This document shows, in pieces, positions 25,383 through 34,581 of a stretch of 64,000 nt of DNA. Below the pieces are notes generated by a model that worked only from the letters and a program-made list of their open reading frames with translations, was not told where the DNA came from and made no database searches. Origin of the DNA: Paracoccaceae bacterium (GTDB taxonomy: Bacteria; Pseudomonadota; Alphaproteobacteria; Rhodobacterales; Rhodobacteraceae); NCBI GenBank assembly GCA_027492585.1, contig JAPUEK010000005.1, positions 1 to 64,000 of the forward strand. Direction: 5' to 3'. A program made the position numbers and the translations under genes. Each line of letters starts with the position of its first letter. Positions within the stretch are counted from its first letter, which is position 1.

Positions 25383-26333
25383 ATGCGACACGGTGAGGAT
25401 GTAACCTTTGGCGGCTCGGCCCTTGATCGGGCGGCGGCGTTGCGCGACGATCCGGCGGCGATCGCTGCCCTGCTTGCCACCGGGAAAATCCTGCCGGTCT
25501 GGCGCGGCAAGCCGCTCTTCGCGGAGGAGGGGCTGGGCTGGATCGGCGCGCAAAGCCCGGTTCTGGAGGGTGCCGCGCCGCCGGTCTTTCTCGGACGCGA
25601 CGGGACGGAGGCGTGGTTCGCCGCCGATACCTCCGCTTTCGTGCCGGAGGGTGGCGCCCCCGCCCCGGTGCCGGGCATCCTCGATCCGGGGCGGATCACC
25701 CATCCTGCCCTGCCCGATACCTTCGGCTTCGAGGATCTGCGCGGGCGCATGGCCGCCCTTTCCCCGCGGGAGGCGGAACTGGCCGCGACCGGCAAGGCAG
25801 TGCTGCAATGGCATGCCTCCCACGGGTTCTGCGCCGCCTGCGGGGCCGCATCGGAGGTGATCCGCTCCGGCTGGCAACGCCATTGCCCGGCCTGCGGCAC
25901 GCAGCATTTCCCCCGCACCGACCCGGTGGTGATCATGCTGGTGGAGCGGGACAACCGCCTGCTCATCGGCCGCTCGCCCGGCTGGCCGGAAGGGATGTAT
26001 TCCCTGCTCGCGGGCTTCGTGGAACCGGGCGAGACGCTGGAAGCCGCCGTGCGCCGGGAGGTGGCGGAGGAAACCGGGGTGCGGCTGGGCCGGGTCCGGT
26101 ATCTGGCCAGCCAACCCTGGCCCTTCCCGGCCTCGCTGATGCTCGGCGCTCGGGCCGAGGCGCTGAGCGAGGAGATCACCGTCGATCCGGCCGAGCTTGA
26201 AGACGCGCTCTGGGTCACGCGGGAGGAGCTGGTGACAGTTCTCGCAGGTCGCCATCCGCATATCCGGCCCGGCAGAAAAGGCGCAATTGCACATTTTCTG
26301 ATGAGCAACTGGCTTGCGGACCGGCTGGATTGA
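25383..26333 (+). CDS. nudC: NAD(+)/NADH diphosphatase (Nudix, NudC)
   Basis: A 316-residue Nudix hydrolase that splits NADH to NMNH and AMP and can remove NAD caps from RNA. It has the NudC zinc ribbon (CAACG at about 148 and CPACG about 18 residues later), the Nudix box GFVEPGETLEAAVRREVAEETGV and the NudC signature SQPWPFPASLM. Domain order and length fit the family. Confidence 0.95.
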   Translation: MRHGEDVTFGGSALDRAAALRDDPAAIAALLATGKILPVWRGKPLFAEEGLGWIGAQSPVLEGAAPPVFLGRDGTEAWFAADTSAFVPEGGAPAPVPGILDPGRITHPALPDTFGFEDLRGRMAALSPREAELAATGKAVLQWHASHGFCAACGAASEVIRSGWQRHCPACGTQHFPRTDPVVIMLVERDNRLLIGRSPGWPEGMYSLLAGFVEPGETLEAAVRREVAEETGVRLGRVRYLASQPWPFPASLMLGARAEALSEEITVDPAELEDALWVTREELVTVLAGRHPHIRPGRKGAIAHFLMSNWLADRLD

Positions 26334-26431
26334 GGCCAGATTCCCGGACATAAAACGCCCCTGCGGCAAAGTGCGGCCTTTTGGCGCAACGCAGGCGGAA
26401 AAAGAAGCGGGCAAGCGGACAGGACCGGCAG

Positions 26432-26902
26432 ATGAAGTTTTCCACCAAGAAGGATATCGAGGCGCCGCTGGAGTTCGTCTGGGCGGCCATGACCGATTTC
26501 GAGGCCTGGGAACGCTCCGCCATGCGGCGCGGCGCGGATGTGACGCGCACCGATACGCTGCGCGCACCGGGGGCCGGCATGGGCTGGGCCGCGAAGTTCC
26601 GCTACCGCGGCAAGGAGCGCAAGGCGGAGATCCAGCTCAAGCGGATGGAGCCGTCGTCGATCCTCGCCTTCGCCGGGCAGTCGGCGGCGATTTCCGCGGA
26701 GGCCGACATCGAACTCATGGAGATGGCGGCCAAACGCACCCGTCTGCATGTGACGATGGAAGTCACGCCCCGCAGCCTCGGCGCGCGGCTGTTCCTGCAA
26801 TCGCTGCGGCTGGCGCGGGCGCGGGTGGACCGGAAATTCGAGACGCGGGTGGCGCAGCTCGCGCTCGATATCGAACAGCGCTATCGCCAGCGGCGGGTCT
26901 GA
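26432..26902 (+). CDS. SRPBCC (START-like) family protein
   Basis: A 156-residue protein beginning MKFSTKKDIEAPLEFVWAAMTDFEAWERSAMRRG, the N-terminal strand-helix pair of the polyketide-cyclase/dehydrase SRPBCC fold. It ends in a long C-terminal helix (FLQSLRLARARVDRKFETRVAQLALDIEQR). Start chosen with AGGA ten bases upstream. These proteins bind apolar ligands; the ligand here is unknown. Confidence 0.78.
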   Translation: MKFSTKKDIEAPLEFVWAAMTDFEAWERSAMRRGADVTRTDTLRAPGAGMGWAAKFRYRGKERKAEIQLKRMEPSSILAFAGQSAAISAEADIELMEMAAKRTRLHVTMEVTPRSLGARLFLQSLRLARARVDRKFETRVAQLALDIEQRYRQRRV

Positions 26903-27023
26903 GCGCAGGCGAGGGTTCCGCGAAACGCCCGTCCCCGGCGGGTTCGGCGCATCGCAAGAGGCATCGCATCCCGCCTGATCGCCCTCCCTTCCCCGGCCTG
27001 CGTCCTGCCCCGGCCGGGGAACG

Positions 27024-27092
27024 CTCCGCGGGGGATATTTGGGAAGAGAAGAAAGCCCTTTCACATTGGCTCAAATATCCCCGCCGGAGGCA
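27024..27092. repeat. dispersed intergenic repeat, copy C (inverted pair)
   Basis: CTCCGCGGGGGATATTTG faces CAAATATCCCCGCCGGAG around a 30-base spacer (AAGAGAAGAAAGCCCTTTCACATTGG). The long imperfect palindrome lies between the convergent SRPBCC and pheA genes and may form a bidirectional terminator. Copy D (52197-52272) has the same structure. Confidence 0.78.
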
Positions 27093-27145
27093 TCCGGAAC
27101 ATCCGCCCGCGCCACGGCCTCAGGACGCTGCCGGAAAAGCCGTCT

Positions 27146-27976
27146 TCAGTCCCTCCGGCGGTCGGCGGGATAGACGCCGAGGATCTCGAAGCGCGAGGTG
27201 AAATAGCGCAGTTCCTCCAATGCGAGCTTCACATTGGCGTCTTCGGGGTGGCCCTCGATATCGGCATAGAATTCCGTCGCGGTGAAGCTGCCGCCGACCA
27301 TGTAGCTTTCGAGCTTGGTCATGTTCACGCCATTGGTCGCAAACCCGCCCATGGCCTTGTAAAGGGCCGCCGGAATGTTGCGGACGCGGAAGACGAAGGT
27401 GGTGATCATGTTTTCCGCCCGGCGCGACGGGTCGGCTTCGCGGCTCATCACCAGAAAGCGGGTGGTGTTGTTGGCATTGTCCTCGATATGGCGGGCCAGC
27501 ACGTCCAGCCCGTAGATGGAGGCGGCAAGCTCGCTGGCCAGTGCCGCGCGGGACGGATCGCGCGCCTCGGCCACTTCGCGGGCGGCGCGGGCATTGTCGG
27601 AGCTGACCTTGCCCCGGATGCCGTGGGCCTTCAGGAAGCCCGCGCATTGCGGCAGGATCACCACATGGCCATGGGCTTCGCGCACCTGTTCCACCCGGCC
27701 GCCCGGCACGCCGAGCAGGTTGACATGCACCCGCACGAAGGCCTCGTCCACGATATGCAGCCCGGCCTTCGGCAGCAGCGAATGGACATCCGCCACCCGC
27801 CCGTAAGTGGAGTTTTCCACCGCCAGACAGCCCAGATCGACCTCACCGCTGCGGGTCATCTCGACCACATCCTCGAAGGTCACGCAGGGAACGACTTCCA
27901 TATCCGGGCGGGCCTGCTGGCAGGCCTGATGCGAATATGCCCCGAGTTCCCCTTGAAAAGCGATGCGGCCGGACAT
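27146..27976 (-). CDS. pheA: prephenate dehydratase
   Basis: A 276-residue monofunctional enzyme converting prephenate to phenylpyruvate in phenylalanine synthesis. The N-terminal part (IAFQGELGAYSHQACQ to KVSSDNARAAREVA) is the PDT catalytic domain, with the ENSTYGRV and S-S-D-N-A blocks. The C-terminal ACT domain (about 185-270) carries FLVMSREADPS and the Phe-binding ESYMVGGSFTATEFYADIEGHP block, so feedback inhibition by phenylalanine is expected. A hairpin plus T-run lies just upstream on the same strand (27997-28017). Confidence 0.95.
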   Translation of the reverse strand: MSGRIAFQGELGAYSHQACQQARPDMEVVPCVTFEDVVEMTRSGEVDLGCLAVENSTYGRVADVHSLLPKAGLHIVDEAFVRVHVNLLGVPGGRVEQVREAHGHVVILPQCAGFLKAHGIRGKVSSDNARAAREVAEARDPSRAALASELAASIYGLDVLARHIEDNANNTTRFLVMSREADPSRRAENMITTFVFRVRNIPAALYKAMGGFATNGVNMTKLESYMVGGSFTATEFYADIEGHPEDANVKLALEELRYFTSRFEILGVYPADRRRD

Positions 27977-27996
27977 GTCTGGCGGGCTCCCCGATG

Positions 27997-28017
27997 AAAA
28001 AAGCCCCGTTCAGGGGC
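27997..28017 (-). terminator. terminator-like hairpin in the pheA leader
   Basis: On the minus strand GCCCC-TGAAC-GGGGC is followed by six T, ending 20 bases before the pheA start codon. No minus-strand gene lies upstream that would need a terminator there, because cycM is divergent. It could therefore act as an attenuator of pheA. A Phe-rich leader peptide was not found (one upstream frame has a single Phe codon), so the control signal is unclear. Confidence 0.45.
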
Positions 28018-28099
28018 GATTGGTCGCGCTACTACACCTTGAAAGACACAGGTGGAAGCGGATAGATACCCGGCAAACCAGTCTCAGGGATGGCACGAC

Positions 28100-28627
28100 A
28101 TGTTCGACACGATGACATTGACCAAGGTAACTGGCGCGGTTTGTGGATCGCTGCTCGTCTATCTCTTTGCGGCTTGGGCGGCGGAATCCCTCTACAACAC
28201 CGAACCCGCAGGCGGCCATGGCGGCGAGGAAGTGGCGCAGGCCTATTCCATCGACACCGGCGAAGCGGCCGCGGGGGATGGGGCAGCGGCGGAAGGCCCG
28301 TCCTTCGACGAGCTTTATGCCTCGGCCGATCCGGCCGCCGGCGAGAAGGTCTTCGGCAAGTGCAAGGCCTGCCACAAGATCGACGGCACCAATGCGACCG
28401 GCCCGCATCTGAACGGCGTCGTGGACCGCAACCATGGCTCGGTCGATGGTTTCGGCTATTCCGACGCCATGTCGGCTTCCAAGGCCGAAACCTGGACGCC
28501 CGAGCATCTCGATGCGTTCCTGACCAACCCCAAGGGTTATGTCCCCGGAACCAAGATGTCCTTCGCCGGTCTGCCCAAGGCGCAGGACCGCGCGAATGTG
28601 ATCGCCTATCTGGCGACGCTCAAGTAA
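28100..28627 (+). CDS. cycM: membrane-anchored cytochrome c (CycM/c552 type)
   Basis: A 175-residue class I c-type cytochrome. Residues about 7-30 ([23 protein letters not shown]) form an uncleaved membrane anchor, followed by an acidic Ala-rich linker and a heme domain with CKACH and the axial methionine in GTKMSFAGL. This matches Paracoccus CycM (about 176 residues), which passes electrons from the bc1 complex to cytochrome c oxidase. Divergent from pheA, followed by a terminator at 28652-28679. Confidence 0.92.
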   Translation: MFDTMTLTKVTGAVCGSLLVYLFAAWAAESLYNTEPAGGHGGEEVAQAYSIDTGEAAAGDGAAAEGPSFDELYASADPAAGEKVFGKCKACHKIDGTNATGPHLNGVVDRNHGSVDGFGYSDAMSASKAETWTPEHLDAFLTNPKGYVPGTKMSFAGLPKAQDRANVIAYLATLK

Positions 28628-28651
28628 CCGGCGCAGGCTGCGCCAAGGACG

Positions 28652-28679
28652 AGGCCGTCCCCCAGCGGGCGGCCTTTTT
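28652..28679 (+). terminator. rho-independent terminator after cycM
   Basis: GGCCG-T-CCC pairs with GGG-CGGCC around a short loop and is followed by TTTTT; 25 bases after the cycM stop. Confidence 0.75.
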
Positions 28680-28821
28680 CTTTGGCGACCGCCGCGATTG
28701 GCACCCGATCACGCGCTTTGGCAGGGCGGCTCACAGATTCGCAACTTGTGACGGATACGGGTTCCGCACTAGATTCATGCAAACCGCCGAAGCGGCGGCG
28801 GCAGGTTGAGGAGAGATGGGG

Positions 28822-30741
28822 ATGCGGCAGGTCAGGATCGCGCAGGCGGCGGTACGGCAGCGGCAAGGGGCGGGATGGCTTTCCGCAGGCGCAATGCTCG
28901 CCGCCGCACTTCTCGCGCTTTCCGTGCAATCCGGCCGGGCGCAGGATCAGAAGATCATCACCGCCCATGGCATCTCGACCTTCGGGGAACTGAAATACCC
29001 CGCCGATTTCAAGCATCTGGACTATGTGAACCCCGATGCCCCGAAGGGCGGCGAGATGAGCCAGTGGTATCCCGGCACGTTCGACTCGATGAACCCCTAT
29101 TCGGTGAAGGGCGTTCCGGCCGCCCTGGCCTCGATTCTGTATGAAAGCATCCTGACCACCACTTCGGATGAAATCGGCGCCAGCTACTGCCTGATGTGCG
29201 AGACGATGGAATATCCCGAGGACCGGTCCTGGGTGATCTTCAACCTGCGGAAGGATGTGAAATTCTCCGACGGATCGCCCCTGACCGCCGAGGACATCGC
29301 CTTCAGCTACAATCTCTTCCGAGACAAGGGCATTGCCGAATTCCGCTCCGTCTTCAATTCCAAGGTGCAGAGCGTCGAGGTCCTTGACCCTTACAAGATC
29401 AGGTTCACCTTCACCCCCGGCATCCCCTTCCGCGACATGCCGGCCACGGTGGGCAGCCTCACCGTCTTTTCCAAGGCCGATTATGAGGGCAAGAAGCGCG
29501 ATCTGGAGGATTCGAGCCTCGAACCCTTCCTCGGCACCGGGCAATATGTGCTGGGTTCCATGCGCCCCGGCCAGCAGATCATCTACAAGCGCAACCCCGA
29601 TTACTGGGGCAGCAGCCATCCCCTTCAGGTCGGGCAGGGGAATTTCGACACGATCCGCATCGAATATTTCGGCGATGACAATGCCGCATTCGAGGCGTTC
29701 AAATCCGGCATCTATACCTTCCGCAACGAGAATTCCTCGAAGCAATGGGCGACGGGCTACGATTTCCAGAACCTGACGAACGGCTCCGTGGTGAAAGCGG
29801 AAATCCCGAACGGCAACATCGCCACCGGGCAGGGCTTCCTCTTCAACCTGCGTCGCCCGCAGTTCCAGGACCCGCGCGTGCGCGAGGCGATCGGGCTGAT
29901 GTTCAACTTCGAATGGTCGAACGAGACGCTGTTCTACGGACTTTATTCCCGCATCAACTCGATCTGGGACAATACGGCCATGGCGGCTTCCGGCCCACCC
30001 GGACCGGGGGAGGTTGCGATCCTGCAACCTCTGGTGGAGGAAGGGCTGCTGCCCGCTTCCATCCTGACCGATGATGCGGTGATGGCCCCGGTATCGAACA
30101 AGGACAAGGCGCTTGACCGCAAGAACCTGCGGAAAGCCTCTGCCCTTCTCGATGAGGCGGGCTGGGCGCCGGGCGCGGACGGGATGCGCCGCAACGACAA
30201 GGGCGAGACGCTGAAGGTGGAGTTCATCGAGGACAGTCCCGCCTTCGAGCGGGTGATCGCCCCCTATGTCGAGAACCTGCGGGCGCTCGGCGTCGACGCG
30301 AAATTCACGCTCCTCGACCCCGCGCAGATGAGCAACCGCTCCGACCCGCCGAGCTTCGACTTCGACGTGATCGTCGGCCATATGGTCAATGCCTATGAGC
30401 CGGGCGGCGAGATGAAGCAGGCCTATGCCTCCACCACCGCCGACAATTCCACCCGCAACCGGGCGGGGCTGGCCGATCCGGCCGTGGACAGGATCCTTGA
30501 CCAGATCGAGGCGGCGAGGACCCGCGAGGACCTGGACGTGGTGACGCGGGCGCTCGACCGGGTGCTGCGCTCGCTGCGGTTCTGGATCCCCCAGTGGAAC
30601 AAGAATGTCTATACCGTGGCCTATTACGACATCTACGGCCGCCCGGAGACGCCGCCGACCTATTCCTTGGGCGAAATGTCGACCTGGTGGGTGGATGCCG
30701 ACAAGCTGGCCAAGCTCAAAGCCGCGGGCATCCTGAAGTAG
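28822..30741 (+). CDS. yejA: oligopeptide ABC transporter substrate-binding protein YejA
   Basis: A 639-residue family 5 extracellular binding protein. The signal peptide contains AGAMLAAALLALSVQSGRAQ, cut near the Ala-Gln pair. The mature sequence has YPADFKHLDYVNPDAPKGGEMSQW and VSYN-like SDGSPLTAEDIAFSYNLFRDKG, GTGQYVLGSMRPGQQI and KRNPDYWG, all YejA marks. In other bacteria YejABEF imports peptides, including microcin C. ATG 28822 is eight bases from GAGGAG; ATG 28816 is too close to it. First gene of the operon. Confidence 0.92.
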   Translation: MRQVRIAQAAVRQRQGAGWLSAGAMLAAALLALSVQSGRAQDQKIITAHGISTFGELKYPADFKHLDYVNPDAPKGGEMSQWYPGTFDSMNPYSVKGVPAALASILYESILTTTSDEIGASYCLMCETMEYPEDRSWVIFNLRKDVKFSDGSPLTAEDIAFSYNLFRDKGIAEFRSVFNSKVQSVEVLDPYKIRFTFTPGIPFRDMPATVGSLTVFSKADYEGKKRDLEDSSLEPFLGTGQYVLGSMRPGQQIIYKRNPDYWGSSHPLQVGQGNFDTIRIEYFGDDNAAFEAFKSGIYTFRNENSSKQWATGYDFQNLTNGSVVKAEIPNGNIATGQGFLFNLRRPQFQDPRVREAIGLMFNFEWSNETLFYGLYSRINSIWDNTAMAASGPPGPGEVAILQPLVEEGLLPASILTDDAVMAPVSNKDKALDRKNLRKASALLDEAGWAPGADGMRRNDKGETLKVEFIEDSPAFERVIAPYVENLRALGVDAKFTLLDPAQMSNRSDPPSFDFDVIVGHMVNAYEPGGEMKQAYASTTADNSTRNRAGLADPAVDRILDQIEAARTREDLDVVTRALDRVLRSLRFWIPQWNKNVYTVAYYDIYGRPETPPTYSLGEMSTWWVDADKLAKLKAAGILK

Positions 30742-30744
30742 ACG

Positions 30745-31890
30745 ATGGGCGCTTACATCCTCCGCCGCCTGCTTCTGGTGATCCCGACGCTGTTCGGGAT
30801 CATGTTGATCAACTTCGCGCTCACGCAATTCGTGCCGGGCGGGCCTTTCGACCAGATCGAAGCGAAGATGGAAGGCAATGGCAATTCGCTCGATCAGGTG
30901 ACGGGGGGCAATGGCGCCGATCCGGGGCTGGAGGAGAAATCCGGCTATGTCGGCGCCCGTGGCCTGCCGCCGGAATTCCGCGCCAAGCTGGAGGTGGAAT
31001 TCGGCTTTGCCCGCTTCGTCTGCCCCGAGGGCTTCGAGGGCAACCTGACCCAGCAGGCCAAGGCCTGCGAAAAGGAACCCATCGGCGCGGTGGAGCGGTT
31101 CTTCCTGATGATGGGGAAGTTCCTGCGCTTCGACTTCGGGCAAAGCTATTTCCGCTCCGCCGGGGTGCTGGAACTGGTGCTGGAAAAGATGCCGGTTTCC
31201 CTGACGCTCGGGCTCTGGTCCACGCTGATCGCCTATGCCATCTCCATCCCGCTCGGCATCCGCAAGGCGGTGCGCGACGGCTCGTCCTTCGACAACTGGA
31301 CCTCGGGGGTGATCATCGCCGCCTATGCCATTCCGGGGCTTCTCTTCGCCGTCATGCTGCTGGTGCTGTTCGCCGGCGGCTCCTACTGGAAGCTCTTCCC
31401 GCTGCGCGGCCTCACCTCCGACAACTGGGAGCAGTTGAGCCTTCTGGGCAAGGTCGGGGATTATCTCTGGCACATCACGCTGCCGGTCGTCGCCTCCACC
31501 ATCTCCAGCTTTGCGACGCTGACGCTGCTGACCAAGAACAGCTTTCTCGACGAGATCAAGAAGCAATATGTGATGACCGCCCGCGCCAAGGGCCTGACGG
31601 AGCGGCGGGTGCTTTACGGCCATGTCTTCCGCAATGCCATGCTGATCGTGATCGCGGGGTTTCCGGCGCTGTTCATCGGGGTGTTCTTCGGCGGCAGTCT
31701 GATCATCGAGACGATCTTCAGCCTCGATGGCCTCGGACAGCTCGGCTACCGCTCCGCGCTTGAGCGCGACTATCCGGTGATGTTCGGCACGCTCTTCGCC
31801 TTCGGCCTCCTGGGACTGGTGATCGGCATCGTCTCCGACCTGATGTATGTCTGGGTGGACCCCCGCATCGACTTCGAGCGGAGGGGATAG
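30745..31890 (+). CDS. yejB: oligopeptide ABC transporter permease YejB
   Basis: A 381-residue inner-membrane permease. The first helix is [28 protein letters not shown], then a periplasmic insert of about 110 residues holding two cysteines (C at CPEG and ACEKE), then the transport domain with EAA-type loop [20 protein letters not shown]. Lies four bases after yejA. Family and order are unambiguous. Confidence 0.93.
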   Translation: MGAYILRRLLLVIPTLFGIMLINFALTQFVPGGPFDQIEAKMEGNGNSLDQVTGGNGADPGLEEKSGYVGARGLPPEFRAKLEVEFGFARFVCPEGFEGNLTQQAKACEKEPIGAVERFFLMMGKFLRFDFGQSYFRSAGVLELVLEKMPVSLTLGLWSTLIAYAISIPLGIRKAVRDGSSFDNWTSGVIIAAYAIPGLLFAVMLLVLFAGGSYWKLFPLRGLTSDNWEQLSLLGKVGDYLWHITLPVVASTISSFATLTLLTKNSFLDEIKKQYVMTARAKGLTERRVLYGHVFRNAMLIVIAGFPALFIGVFFGGSLIIETIFSLDGLGQLGYRSALERDYPVMFGTLFAFGLLGLVIGIVSDLMYVWVDPRIDFERRG

Positions 31891-31891
31891 G

Positions 31892-33004
31892 ATGGCGCTT
31901 TCCCCCCTGAACCAACGCCGCTGGCGCAATTTCAAGCAGAACCGCCGGGCCTATTGGTCGCTGATCCTGTTCTGCGCGCTTTTCGGGCTGTCGCTCTTTG
32001 CCGAGTTGCTGGCCAATGACAAGCCGCTCCTCGTCAGCTACCGCGGCGAATGGCGGATGCCCTTTGCCCGCTTTTATTCCGAAGCGGATTTCGGCGGCGA
32101 TTTCCGCACCGAGGCGAATTACAAGGCGGTGGAGGTCGAATGTCTCATCGTCACCGGCGGGCTGACCGATTGCTTCGATGAGCCGGAGGCGCTGATCCAG
32201 TCCACCTCCCTCGGCAAGATGGAGGGGACGGAGGGGTTCCAAAAGGGCTGGATCCTCTGGGCGCCGATCCCCTACAGCTACAACACGATCAACAACCTGA
32301 ACGGCAAGGCCGCGCCCTCGGCCCCGGATGGCGAGCATTGGCTCGGCACCGACGACACGGCGCGCGACGTGCTGGCGCGGGTGATCTACGGCTTCCGCCT
32401 GTCCGTCGCCTTCGCGCTGATCGTCACCGCCGCCACCTCGGTCATCGGGATCGCGGCGGGGGCGGTGCAGGGCTATTTCGGCGGCAAGGTCGATCTGATC
32501 TTCCAGAGGTTCCTCGAAATCTGGTCGGGGATGCCGGAGCTTTACGTCATCATCATCGTCTTTTCCGCTTGGCAGCGCAGCTTCTGGGTGCTTGTCCTCC
32601 TGATGGTGGTCTTCGGCTGGACCCGGCTCATCGGCGTGGTGCGGGCGGAATTCCTGCGGGCGCGGAACTTTGAATATGTCCGCGCCGCCAAGGCCCTGGG
32701 CGTGCCGGATCGGGTGATCATGTTCCGCCATGTGCTGCCCAATGCCATGGTGGCGACGCTGACCATGCTGCCCTTCGTGGTGACCGGGGCGGTCGGCTCG
32801 CTCGCCACGCTCGACTACCTCGGCTTCGGCCTGCCCGCCTCGCTGCCCTCGCTCGGCCAGTTGTCGCGGCAGGCGCAGCAGAACCTGCAAATGCCCTCGC
32901 TGGCCTTCACCGCCTTTTTCACCTTCGCCATCATGCTGTCGCTTCTGGTCTTCATCTTCGAGGGCGTGCGCGATGCCTTCGACCCCAGAAAGACCTTCCG
33001 ATGA
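31892..33004 (+). CDS. yejE: oligopeptide ABC transporter permease YejE
   Basis: A 370-residue permease starting MALSPLNQRRWRNFKQNRRAYWSL, with NDKPLLVSYRGEWRMPF typical of YejE, a large periplasmic insert, the DPP-type LGTDDTARDVLARVIYGFRLS block and the EAA loop AKALGVPDRVIMFRHVLPNAM. Start is two bases after the yejB stop. Its last four bases overlap yejF. Confidence 0.93.
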   Translation: MALSPLNQRRWRNFKQNRRAYWSLILFCALFGLSLFAELLANDKPLLVSYRGEWRMPFARFYSEADFGGDFRTEANYKAVEVECLIVTGGLTDCFDEPEALIQSTSLGKMEGTEGFQKGWILWAPIPYSYNTINNLNGKAAPSAPDGEHWLGTDDTARDVLARVIYGFRLSVAFALIVTAATSVIGIAAGAVQGYFGGKVDLIFQRFLEIWSGMPELYVIIIVFSAWQRSFWVLVLLMVVFGWTRLIGVVRAEFLRARNFEYVRAAKALGVPDRVIMFRHVLPNAMVATLTMLPFVVTGAVGSLATLDYLGFGLPASLPSLGQLSRQAQQNLQMPSLAFTAFFTFAIMLSLLVFIFEGVRDAFDPRKTFR

Positions 33005-34581
33005 GCGCCGTTCTGCAAGTGTCCGACCTGCGGATCGGCTTTGGCGCGGTGGAGGCGGTGCGGGGCGTGAGCTTTGCCGTGGACCGTGGGGAAACCGTGG
33101 CGCTCGTCGGCGAAAGCGGGTCGGGCAAGTCGGTGACCGCGCTTGCGACGGTGGGGCTTCTGCCCGATTCCGCGCGGCTGTCCGGCTCCGTCCGCTATCA
33201 GGGCCGCGAACTGGTCGGCGCGGCGGAGCGGGATCTGCGCGCGGTGCGCGGCAATGACATCAGCTTCATCTTCCAGGAGCCGATGACTTCGCTCAACCCC
33301 CTGCACAGCATCGAGCGGCAGTTGACCGAAAGCCTCGCGCTCCATCAGGGGCTGGGCGGCGCTGCGGCGCGGGCGCGGGTGGTGGACCTTCTGACCAAGG
33401 TGGGCATCCGCAACCCCGAAAGCCGGCTCGGCGCCTATCCGCATGAGCTGTCGGGCGGGCAGCGCCAGCGGGTGATGATCGCCATGGCGCTTGCCAACGG
33501 GCCGGAGCTGCTGATCGCGGACGAGCCGACGACCGCGCTCGATGTGACGGTGCAGGCGCAGATCCTCGACCTGCTGGCCGATCTGAAGCGCAGCGAGGGG
33601 TTGAGCCTTCTGTTCATCACCCATGACCTCGGCATCGTGCGCCGCATCGCCGACCGGGTCTGCGTGATGCAGGGCGGCGAGATCGTCGAGCAGGGTCCGA
33701 CCACCGAAATCTTTGCCAATCCGCAGCATCCCTATACGCAAAAGCTCCTCGCCGCCGAGGCGACCGGCCGCCCCGATCCGGTGGCCCCGGAGGCGCCGGA
33801 GGTGGTGCGGACCGAGCATCTGAAGGTCTGGTTCCCGATCACCAGGGGCTTTCTCCGCAAGACCGTCGGCCATGTGAAGGCGGTGAACGACGCGAGCCTT
33901 TCGGTGCGCGAGGGTGAGACGCTGGGCATCGTCGGCGAAAGCGGGTCGGGCAAGACGACGCTGGCGCTCGCCATCCTGCGGCTGATCGCGTCGGAGGGGC
34001 GGATCGCCCTGCTCGGCCGCGATCTGGGGGGCTTGCAGGGATCGGACCTGCGCCCGCTGCGCCGCGACATGCAGATCGTCTTTCAGGACCCGTTCGGCAG
34101 CCTCTCCCCCCGGATGACGGCGGAGCAGATCATCGCCGAGGGGCTGGGCGTTCACGGGCTGGAGCCGGGGCGCGACCGGCGCGGCATGGTGGCGGCGATC
34201 ATGGCGGAGGTGGGGCTCGACCCCGCGATGATGGAACGCTACCCGCACGAATTCTCCGGCGGCCAGCGGCAGCGCATCGCCATCGCCCGCGCCATGATCC
34301 TGCGTCCGAAACTCGTGGTGCTGGATGAGCCGACAAGCGCGCTCGACATGACGGTGCAGGTACAGATCGTCGCGCTGCTGCGCGAATTGCAGCGCAAATG
34401 GGGGCTGGCCTATATCTTCATCAGCCACGACCTGCGCGTCGTGCGCGCCCTGTCGCACAAGGTCATGGTGATGAAGGAAGGCGATGTGGTGGAGGCCGGC
34501 GAGAGTGCCGCGCTCTTTGCCGCGCCGCAGACCGCCTATACCCGCAAGCTGATGGCCGCCGCCTTCGGGGAGGCCTCGTGA
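33001..34581 (+). CDS. yejF: oligopeptide ABC transporter ATP-binding protein YejF
   Basis: A 526-residue fusion of two ABC ATPases. Each half has Walker A (GESGSGKSV near 38; GESGSGKTT near 316), signature ([18 protein letters not shown]) and Walker B ([18 protein letters not shown]). This double-ATPase form powers YejB/YejE. ATGA overlap with yejE. Its own stop overlaps a glycosyltransferase start by four bases. Confidence 0.94.
   Translation: MSAVLQVSDLRIGFGAVEAVRGVSFAVDRGETVALVGESGSGKSVTALATVGLLPDSARLSGSVRYQGRELVGAAERDLRAVRGNDISFIFQEPMTSLNPLHSIERQLTESLALHQGLGGAAARARVVDLLTKVGIRNPESRLGAYPHELSGGQRQRVMIAMALANGPELLIADEPTTALDVTVQAQILDLLADLKRSEGLSLLFITHDLGIVRRIADRVCVMQGGEIVEQGPTTEIFANPQHPYTQKLLAAEATGRPDPVAPEAPEVVRTEHLKVWFPITRGFLRKTVGHVKAVNDASLSVREGETLGIVGESGSGKTTLALAILRLIASEGRIALLGRDLGGLQGSDLRPLRRDMQIVFQDPFGSLSPRMTAEQIIAEGLGVHGLEPGRDRRGMVAAIMAEVGLDPAMMERYPHEFSGGQRQRIAIARAMILRPKLVVLDEPTSALDMTVQVQIVALLRELQRKWGLAYIFISHDLRVVRALSHKVMVMKEGDVVEAGESAALFAAPQTAYTRKLMAAAFGEAS

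Noticed and set aside
28025-28123. Possible leader peptide for pheA attenuation
   Set aside because: The frame has only one Phe codon and overlaps the cycM start region; does not look like a Phe-sensing leader.
28606-31935. 1109-codon open frame on the minus strand
   Set aside because: Antisense to yejA and yejB, no ribosome site, compositionally biased; shadow of real genes.
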